NCBI GenBank assembly: GCA_949987705.1 | Contig: OX465281.1 | Location: forward strand, 141,842,876 to 141,906,875 | Direction: 5' to 3' | Length of the DNA stretch: 64,000 nucleotides | From: Thereva unica | Taxonomy: Eukaryota > Arthropoda > Insecta > Diptera > Therevidae | Shown here: positions 55,255-64,000 of the stretch, piece by piece | How the letters are laid out: each line of letters starts with the position of its first letter | Position numbering within the stretch: position 1 is the stretch's first letter | Position numbers and translations under genes: made by a program | Notes under the pieces: generated by a model | Database searches by the model: none | What the model saw: the letters and a program-made list of their open reading frames with translations, nothing else | Told to the model about the DNA's origin: nothing

Positions 55255-55729
55255 AAATTAATGTTCACAAAGTTTGTAGATCATGCGATTCTCTACTAAA
55301 AAAGTTATTATACATTTTCCTGTACTAATTGCCATTCAAGATATGTACATTTATCATCGCTTTAAAGATTTAAAATACTCATATGCACTCATTCACGACT
55401 TGTATAGGTTATCAGACTTTCAAGTTGGACTATGTCGTTAATTTTTTTAGGAATGATTCCTGGATGTATTTGGAGAAAATATTGTTCTAGAGAGGGGGTT
55501 AACTACTAAAATACAGGGTTTACGAAAAAAAAGTATTTTGTTTTAATTTATTTAGAGTTGAATAACTAGTTTACAAATTATCGTAAACCAATATATGTAC
55601 TTAGATTCATCTTTTAGGTGAATGTGTATTCTTTTATTGGATATAAATAACAGGAACTTCAGTGACTCCATTTAGAACATATGTAGGTTGACAGCATGAG
55701 CAAGATGCTAAAAAACGAATAAAATTGTG
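55255..55729. other. Stretch without recognised feature
   Basis: AT-rich, no credible ORF. It is the right flank of the mag-like insertion. No partner repeat was noticed. Confidence 0.4.
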
Positions 55730-56035
55730 ATTCTGTATTATAACCCCTTATTGAGAACCCTAAATGGAAGCTCTGTGCCAATTTACAGCCTGTACCCAAT
55801 CATTTCCGCTATTCCGCTTTTTCGGCTTAACTTAACTGTACTAAAAGCCTTCTATATTTACAAATCACAAAATTATTGTGTCAAATTCACTTCAAACTGC
55901 GCAGCATGAAAAGCTTGCAGTGGACGATCCCTGTAGCGTGTAGCCGCATATCGTAAAGCCGCTTGTAGCCGCTCATATAGCCGAAGCGCGTAGCCGCTCG
56001 AATACGCTTCCAGTGGACGACCAGCCTTATACAGA
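55730..56035 (-). repeat. Inverted partner of 48455-48790
   Basis: It carries TTATAACCCCTTATTGAGAA and CCAGTGGACGACCAGCCTTA, both reverse complements of sequence in 48455-48790, in the expected order. Confidence 0.8.
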
Positions 56036-56254
56036 TGTTCCGCTTCATACAAATTTTTTTTAGCAGCAAATTAAGATGCCAGAAAATGTATGGACTTTAG
56101 TACCACCTCCAATAGCTACATACATATGTGTAATATGTCGTTGGATAGGAATTTTAGAACTGAATATAAGTTACTATACTATAATACGGTCAGAACCTTT
56201 TAAAGCTATTGCATAGCTTTTATCGCAGGCCTTGAGCGCGGTGACCGAATCGAG

Positions 56255-56850
56255 AAATTCCGTAACGAAAAAAACCCTAACACGGTGGGTCATTGAATGG
56301 GGTTTACCCCAAACCGCTAAAGCTATAGGGCTGAAGTTTTGACAGTGCATCCCTATAATGGCGTGGATATCCACTGAAAAGCGATTTTTCGAAATTCATC
56401 ACCTAAGGGGGTGAAATGATGTTTACCCAACCCGCAGGAGCTATAGGGCTGACATTTTGACAGTGCATCCCTATAATGACGTGGACATCCACTAAAAGCG
56501 ATTTTTCGAAATTCATCCCCTAAGGGGTTGAAATGGGGTTTATCCAAACCGCTAAAGTTATAGGGCTGAAATTTTGACAGTTCATCCCTATAATGGCGTG
56601 GACATCCACTATAACTCGATTTTTCGAAATTCAATCCCCTAAGGGGGTGAAATGGGGTTTACCCAAACCCCTGGAGCTATAAGGCTGAAATTTTGACAGT
56701 GCATCACTCTAATGACTTGGACATCCACTAAGAAGCGATTTTTCGAAATTCATTCCATAAGGGGCTAAAATGGGATTACCCCCCACACCGCTGAAGCTGA
56801 AGGGCTTTAATTTTGACAGTGCATCCCTATAATGAGTGGACATCCACTTA
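56255..56850 (+). repeat. 117-bp tandem repeat, five units
   Basis: The landmark GTGGACATCCACT or a close variant recurs at about 56363, 56481, 56597, 56716 and 56832. Each unit has CGATTTTTCGAAATTCAT, then CCCTAAGGGG, GAAATGGGGTTTACCC and TATAGGGCTGAAATTTTGAC. The units include palindromic words (TTTTTCGAAA and CCCCTAAGGGG), so foldback within a unit is possible. Confidence 0.9.
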
Positions 56851-57205
56851 GGAGCGAATATCAAAGAAAAAACTTGAATTGATATCGGTGAAAAAAATAC
56901 TGCATAAATAAAATAAATAAATAATTATAATTGCATGAGTTGATAAAAAACGCTATGCAATAGCTTTACCGCGGCAGTCCTCGAGTGCCACAGCCCTTTT
57001 TTATGTGGCAGTGCCAAGCTCAGCAATCGCCCTTTGAACTGTGCAAAAATCTTTGAATAGAGAAGATAAGGAACCGAAAATAGCGTACATGTACATGGAT
57101 TTGAGGGAAGCACTTGGGATCAAGAAATTTTCTCTCTAATTCTCTCCCTCCACTTTAACCACAACAACAAAATACATTGACTTTAACCACAACAACAAAA
57201 TACAT

Positions 57206-57368
57206 TGTCTAACCCGGACATAGGCGTAGTGAAATTTGTTCAGGTTTTGCGAAGGGTCTGCTTCAAACATTTAGCCAAGTGAAGCGTTCTCACCGAGATG
57301 GTTGCTGAGAAACGATATCCCTCCCGGTTTTTGAATAAATATAACACAGCCACTGTCCGGGTTAGACA
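57206..57368. repeat. 163-bp MITE with TGTCTAACCCGGACA ends
   Basis: The ends TGTCTAACCCGGACA and its reverse complement TGTCCGGGTTAGACA are perfect 15-bp inverted repeats. Just before it a 31-bp word with TTTAACCACAACAACAAAAT is tandemly duplicated (57150-57205). No ORF; superfamily unassigned. Confidence 0.7.
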
Positions 57369-57719
57369 CAAATACGTTAAGAATGCTATGCATTAATGTT
57401 GCCAAAATGCTTCCCCGTGTTTAATAAATTGCACTTCCTCGTCTTCTCTATTCAAAGGCAATAATAGAGTTTTACATATCACCCTGTGTTTTTGTAACCC
57501 TATAACCTATTTTTGCAAAATTGATGACTTTTTAGAGGGCTTTTTTGGGGGAAAAAATATTGAGGTCACCATGGGGCAAGTTCTGCACTGGGTGCCAATT
57601 AACTAGGAACGATAAAATGGCGCACCAGACGTATTCTGAATATAATTTCCTTGGTGTCTGTTATGCACGTAGTACAATATTTCTCCTATAATTTTTATAA
57701 GAAACTCTAAATTTTTTTA

Positions 57720-60165
57720 TGTACATATAGATTTTTTCAATCGTCGTGACATTCCGCGCATCTACCCCAGCAAAGCTCTTAAACATTTTTAAAAGTTCGG
57801 ACCCAGCTTTATTTAGCACCTCCCATCAAACAACTTGCTGCCATTTAATCAGTCACGACTGCGTATTGCGAGTGTATTTTTCTGGGGCTTCAATGATTAT
57901 TATTTAAAAAAATTACCAATTATGAATGAAAAACGTCCCTTTTTTAATTAAATTCTTTTATTTAACTTACACTGTTTGTCGTCAAATCTTGGAAGTTAAA
58001 TTTGACCCACTTCCCGGTTTCGGATAGAGCTGAAAATTTTGCATACACGTTTAGTTTGGATGACAATGCAATCTGGCCATTTTGTAAAAATATCAAGATG
58101 GCGGTTCCAAAATGGCGCTTATTTATTTAACTTACACTGTTTGTCGTCAAATCTTGGAAGTTAAATTTGACCCACTTCCCGGTTTCGGATAGAGCTGAAA
58201 TTTTGCATACACGTTTAGTTTGGATGACAATGCAATCTGGCCATTTTGTAAAAATATCAAGATGGCGGTTCCAAAATGGCGCCCGATTTTTGAAATTGTG
58301 CTCCGCGGCCCTCTGACATGGGTATCAAATGAAAGGATATGACAGGTAGAACACAATAAGCTATGTGGCGTCATTCCAAATTCAAAATGGCGGCCAACAC
58401 TTACACTGTTTGTCGTCAAATCTTGGAAGTTAAATTTGACCCACTTCCCGGTTTCGGATAGAGCTGAAATTTTGCATACACGTTTAGTTTGGATGACGAT
58501 GCAATCTGGCCATTTTGTAAAAATATCAAGATGGCGGTTCCAAAATGGCGCCCGATTTTTGAAATTGTGCTCCGCGGCCCTCTGACATGGGTATCAAATG
58601 AAAGGATATGACAGGTAGAACACAATAAGCTATGTGGCGTCATTCCAAATTCAAAATGGCGGCCAACACCAAATTGCGGAAAACTTATAATAGACTAAAA
58701 AGTAGAAAATATAACCGATCAACTTCCAATTTTGCACACACTCGTAGTTCGGGTGGTTAATGTGTATGAATGATGAGATGAATAGTTGAGTTAAGGGTGA
58801 GTTGATAATAAAGAAGCAATACACGTTACAAAAAATCACAAACAAACACAGAGATGTGCTGTCAACTAAATTCAACTACTCAAATACTGAACTCATGTCC
58901 GTATGCATAATTTCAACTAAACCCAGGTAGTAGAGCTGAGTCGAGTTCAGTCAACCTTAACCCAACTCGACTCCCGTTTACATGTAGTTAGACTTGGGTT
59001 CAACTTGAGTTCAACTCATCATGTATAAGTACTAAATGCAATCTGACCTTTTTGTAAAAAAATCAAGAAGACGGTTCCGAGATGGCGGCCGTTTTTGCAA
59101 TTATGTTCCACCAAGCCCACGACATGGGTATCAAATGAATACAGTAAACTGTGTGACGTAATTTTAAATCTAATAGAATTGCCATCATAAAATGGCAGAA
59201 TACATATAATAAACTAAAAAGTAGAAAATAAAATAAATGGTTAAAAAAAATTTAAAAAAAAACTCTTTTCATTAACTAAAAAATGTACTGAAAAGTAAAA
59301 AATAAATTTTTTTTAAAGAAAGCGTGAAATTTCAATTTTAATGAAAAAGTTAATTAAAACAATGGCGCATTTTTCATCAAAAATTGAAAATATAACTCTA
59401 AATCGCGTGAGATTTACAATAACCCTCAATTTTTTGCTTTGTTAATTTCAAATTCTAACAAAATTTTTTGATGAAAAATGCGCCATTCTTTTAACTAACT
59501 TTTTCATTAAAATTGAAATTTCATGCTTTCTTTAAAAAATTTTTTATTTTTTACTTTTCAGTACATTTTTTAGTTAATGAAAAGAATTTTTTTTAAAAAA
59601 TTTTTTTAACCATTTATTTTTATATTTTTTTATTTTAAGGTTTTTGTATTTTACACATTTGCTACAGAAATAATTTGTAGCATTTCTACTAAAGAAATAC
59701 GAAATTTTTGTTTTTATCACTTTGATTACTAGATTGTCGACTTTTCCTGCCAGTCGCATACGCGCTTCTGCCCGGGGGGGTTGTGTTGCTTGCTACTGCG
59801 GCGAACTGTCGGTTTATGAATGAAAACGCTCATTTATTGAAAGGAATTTTTTTCAGCATTTTTTTTAAATTATTTTAAATTTAGAAATGAGAAATACTTC
59901 GCATAATTAAAGTAAAATTATGCTTATTATGTTGAAGAAACTGCCTTTGTTGAGCAGGGGCTTTACATGTATTTAAAAGCTCTGCTCAACACATAGAAAG
60001 ATAAATTAACTTCTCCCTTCCCAAATTATTTTGTTGAGTTTTTTTAGTGTCTGTTGCCGTTTTAACTAAAAATGGGGGAAATGATAGACCAATATTTATA
60101 AAATTTGGCAACGAGGTGCGCAGAACTGCTCAAATTTTTTGTGTCACGGCGTTTGAAAAAATCTA
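57720..60165 (-). repeat. Composite repeat Y-X, inverted partner of 46340-47080, split by repeat V
   Basis: 57720-57950 and 59640-60165 match the reverse complement of 46900-47080 and 46340-46900. The intervening 57950-59620 is repeat V. This shows that V inserted into an older X-Y unit. Outside the V insert the order is fully colinear. Confidence 0.8.
57950..59620 (+). repeat. Dispersed repeat V, copy 2, with internal tandem duplication
   Basis: Direct copy of 48835-50650 without the SINE. A segment of about 270 bp, starting CTTACACTGTTTGTCGTCAA, is present almost three times (57968, 58130, 58399). It ends with the hairpin at 59230-59605, with the same arms as copy 1. Confidence 0.85.
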
Positions 60166-60970
60166 TACCCAAAATCATATTTTGTTTTGTTTTACGAGTT
60201 AGCTTTCTAGCTCAGAAGGTGCACTTCTCAGCAGAGCTGAGAAACAATTTACCACTGCCGTCGTGGCTCAGCTGAGACATGCAAACATAAAATATTAAAA
60301 AACATAAAAGATCAAAAACATCAAAAAGAGAAGCATGCAAAACTAGTGTTAAACTAAGTTATAATTAACCCACTTTTTAAACAATCTAAGGTGAAATTTT
60401 TTTTTCAAAAAAAAAAAAAATTTTTTTAAGTTGCGAAAAATTGTTGAATTTCTCACTTTTTTTAAGGTTTTTTAGGTTCAAGTAGAAGAGAATTTAATCC
60501 TGAATATAATCAATTTTGTATCGTTTCGATAGGACGTTAAATTTTGTTCCTATCTTTCCCCCCACACGACACATGCACGCTCGAGGCGCCTCGGCGAAAT
60601 GCTTGTACCCGGCATATTATGACATATATGTTAATGAAACAATTTGAGAAAAATGTTGAAATATATAACAATAATACCTGAAAGTTTCGTTTCAATTAAA
60701 TATTTATTTCCTTCCCTAAAAATTCCTCAAAAAAATAGATTTTTTGAAGCCTCTAAAGCAGGCTCCCCCTTAGAATTACGATTAATAAAAAGGATAATTT
60801 CCAGCATAGATATAGGTCGAGAAGCAGAAGTCGTTCAAATAATAAACATAAGGAAAATAGTAAACCTTTGTGCTGTTTTCACTTTAAATTTGGAGATGTG
60901 TTAAACCATGTAATTAAAATAATTCAAAAAACTAAGTAATATCTTCAGCGTGTTGTAGAAATGTTATTCC
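60166..60970. other. AT-rich stretch without recognised gene
   Basis: 60200-60285 has AGCTGAG and CTCAGC words in inverted order. An 86-codon open frame at 60644-60904 has no recognised motif; it could be a remnant of gag for the next element, but nothing in it proves that. Confidence 0.35.
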
Positions 60971-60974
60971 AGGA

Positions 60975-63417
60975 AAGTCCTGTAGACTCTTTGTTTTTGA
61001 TAGAGGAAATAAATTCAAGTTTGTGGATTAAGGAGAGATTTAACATTTCCATTTATAGTGGCAAGTGTCAATAAACCTATCATTGGCGCAGATTTCCTTA
61101 CGCAATTTATTGGTAGATCTTAAAAAGAAACGTTTAATTGACGGCGATACAGAGTTAAGTGTTAATGGAATTATGATTAAGGCAGACAGTCCATCACCCA
61201 GGCATTGTTCCTTTGATAGTGGAAATGGCAAAATTTCCCTCACAAACCCAGCCTCCACGTTATGACTTACCAGTACTACACAACATAGTACATTCAGTCC
61301 AAACAAAAGGTCAGTTACCTTTTTCAAGACCTAGAAGACTTGATAGCAATCAATTTAAAATAGCCAAATTGGAATTCGAACATATGATCAAATTAGGTTT
61401 ATGTAGAGCATCCTCTTCCTCAGTTTCTTCGGCATTACATATGGTGCCTAAAAAGAATTGTTCAGACTGGCGACCTTGCGGCGATTATAGGAGACTTAAT
61501 GCAGTAACAGTCCCAGATAGGTATCCAATTCCACACATTCAAAATTTCACGTTGAATTTGAATGGGTGAACTGTATTTTCTAAAATTGATTTAGTTAGAG
61601 CATATCACTATTTACCTATGGCAGAGGAAGATATTTTCAAAACAGCTATTATTACACCTTTCGGCTTATTCGAATTCACTCGATTGCCCTTCAGTCTTAG
61701 TAACGCTGCCCAAACCTTTCAACGTTTTATGGATCAAGTACAAAACGGGCTAGAATTTGTTTTTGTTTATATTGATGACAGTCTTGTGGCGAGCAAATAT
61801 GAAGAAGAACACAAAGCTCATCTTGAAAAAGTTTTTGGAAGACTTGAAAAATTTGGAATCAACATTAATCCAGGGAATGGTCTCTTTGGTGTGCATACAT
61901 TAGAATTTTTAAGCCACAAAATTACAAAGGACGGAATACTTCCATCAGAAGACAGAGTTAAATTAATTAAAAATTTTCCGTCGCCCAAATCGATAAAAGA
62001 GGTACAACAGTTTATAGGAATGGTAAACTACTTCCATAGATTCATTCCTCGACTAGCAGAAATATTAAGCCCGATTCATAGCCATCTAGCTAAATTATTG
62101 AAGAAAGCCAGGAACGTGAAGAACTTAGATTGGACAAAGGAATGTGAGGACGCTTTTGTCAAAGCTAAGAACGTATTTATTTCAGCAACTTTATTGGTTC
62201 ATCCCTCAGAGAACGCTATTTTTAGTTTGACAGTTGATGCATCGAACGTGGCTGTAGGACCAATGCTGGAACAAATAGGCAAAAATGGGCCAGAGCCATT
62301 ATCATTCTATTCGAAGAAGTTAGGCGCCGCGGAATCGAAATGTTCAACCTTCGATAGAGAACTTTTAGCCATATATTTGGCAATTAAACACTTCAGACAT
62401 TTTCTGGAAGGTCGTGAATTTGCCATTTTCACAGACCACAAGCCGCTAACTTCGGCAATATGGACCAAAGCTGAAAGAAGTCCAAGACAAGCGAGGCAGT
62501 TGGAATATATGTATTACACAATTTACATCTGATATTAGATATATCAAAGGAAAAACCAACATAGTAGCAGATACATTATCACGAGTAGACATAGATACGT
62601 AGTAAGGAGTGTGACGCTATTAAAGAAAACAAAATAGATTTGGAGATTATGGCGAAAGAACAGAGAAACGATATTGAACTGCAACACCTAATGAAGAAAC
62701 CTGGTAGAAATTCAAGAATAATTTTAACAGAAAAAGAGGAACCTTTAACAAATAATAGAGTAGAGACAGACCATTTATTCCCAAAGCTCTTGGACGAAAC
62801 GTTTTTAATATTTTACATAACCTAGCACATCGGGTATTCGAAGTACAAGAAAGTTAATAACAGGAACATACTTACAGCGAAATTAATTTATGGGCGAAAA
62901 CATGTGTAGAATGTCAGAAAGCGAAAATTTATAGACATACTAAATCCCCAGTTAAAAAATTTAAGACGCCAACAGGAAGATTTGAGCACATTCATGTAGA
63001 TATAGTCGGACCACTCCAGCCAGCAGAAGGCATCACATACTTATTAACGATCGTTGACCGTTCCACCTGGTGGCCTGAAGTCTACCCTCTTAAAAGTATC
63101 ATTTCACAGGTGGTCGTAAGAACCTTTTATGAACAGTATTTTCCAAAATTCGGAATTCCATTAACTATTACCACGGACCAAGCAGGTCAGTTTGAAGGAA
63201 AAATGTTTGAAGAGTTCTCGAAGCTCTTGGGTACACATAGAATCCGAACCACGGCATATTATCCGCAAGCAAACGGAATGGTAGAGAGACTTCACAGACA
63301 ACTTAAAGTTGGAATTAGTTACTGCATTTATCAGCTATTTTGCTGGGTCTGCGGACTACCATAAAAGAAGACCTGAAGTGTAGTCCAGCAAAATTAGTGT
63401 ATGGTCAAGGGGAGTTA
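60975..63417 (+). pseudogene. pol: CsRn1-like Ty3/gypsy pol, decayed
   Basis: Motifs in order, with frame changes: RLFVFDRGNKFKF (start of protease, catalytic DTG lost by deletion at about 61030), [54 protein letters not shown], an in-frame TGA at 61567-61569, [31 protein letters not shown], RNase [12 protein letters not shown] and [11 protein letters not shown], integrase CVECQKAK, HIHVDIVGPL, TTDQAGQFEGKMFEEF and YYPQANGMVERLHRQLK. The fused [15 protein letters not shown] style and the HVDIVGPL form fit the CsRn1 clade. It ends at LVYGQGEL near 63417, before the normal end. Confidence 0.85.
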
Positions 63418-64000
63418 TGTAGAAATCGCTACGCATTACTTTGGTTTTTCTCTTGTTACGAGTTTTTGTTTTTAATTATCGAATTCAAATATATGTACTT
63501 ACAATTTTGGAGTACAGTGTGCGTTACGTCATCGTTTTGGATTTTCACTACTACTTTGAAAATACACTTTAGAGAAATCACAATCACGTACGCTAACACT
63601 GTATAAGTATTGAATGTTTAAAAAACATAGATACACGAATTTATTGACATGTAAAACTAGAAATAAAAATATATCAGTATTAGTCAGATACTATTAGTAA
63701 GTAGTCTCATATATAAATAACGTTCTGGCTGTATGTAACCGTTGAAAATAACGATAACTTTAAATAAATTAAATATAAAAATATAAGTTAAACGTTTATA
63801 ACTACCAAGTAAAACGTTTATAAACTATAAAGTAAATATTAAAATAAATTAATATAAATTAATTTAAAATATAATAAATAGTTTATTTACAATTTTAAAC
63901 TATTGATGTGTTTTGGAGTTTCGATATTGATACAAAAGATTTAAGACCCAAGATAACATTAAGGTTCACTTCTCAGGTTGTAGTTATTCCCTCTAAATGA
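63418..64000 (+). other. Possible 3' LTR of CsRn1-like element, or flank
   Basis: Right after GGGGAGTTA there is TGTAGAAATCGC, which could be an LTR start. A TATA-like TATATAAATA lies near 63709-63718. AT-rich and non-coding. No second copy is in the window, so the LTR call is weak. Confidence 0.3.

Overview
The window is AT-rich eukaryotic DNA from an insect, most likely a fly. It holds BEL/Pao and Ty3/gypsy retrotransposons of types usual in insects, and introns of 48-60 bp like those of higher Diptera. I see no confident single-copy host gene and no prokaryotic feature. It reads as a heterochromatin-like tower of nested transposable elements. The family labels (BEL-1, -W, -Z, -V and the clade-named gypsy elements) are mine and come from protein motifs.

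Layout. 1-3732: 3' end of a plus-strand BEL element (BEL-1): integrase C-terminus, an unusual extra proline-rich ORF, polypurine tract, and a long LTR full of minisatellites. About 3733-43430: one old, much-broken minus-strand BEL element (BEL-W), whose pieces can be followed from its tRNA-Tyr primer site at 43411-43428 to the integrase C-terminus near 4184. Inserted into BEL-W, from left to right, are: an LTR of BEL-Z (4784-8923, target duplication GGTGG) carrying an apparently intact PIF/Harbinger DNA transposon; a BEL-Z body with its 5' LTR (about 9469-21341), itself invaded by a fold-back element with spliced-gene-like structure, a SINE fragment and a Harbinger-like MITE; BEL-V (21576-27555, target duplication AGGCA); a composite repeat block (27770-29763); a nearly intact 412/mdg1-like gypsy element (31150-38960, target duplication GCCT) with a set of tiny ORFs before gag; and a tRNA-derived SINE plus satellite-like repeats (39491-40907).

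43436-64000 is mainly non-coding repeats: inverted pairs, a 140-bp tandem family, a hairpin-bearing dispersed repeat present twice, a second full-length SINE whose empty site is visible in the other copy, a mag-like gypsy element (50698-55254), 117-bp tandem repeats and a decayed CsRn1-like gypsy element (about 60975-63417).

Functionally, each LTR element is a self-copying unit of gag, protease, reverse transcriptase, RNase H and integrase. Every BEL and gypsy pol in the window has at least one stop, frameshift or deletion. The Harbinger element is the only one whose coding capacity looks complete: a DDE transposase and a Myb/SANT-like partner, both with consistent splice models.
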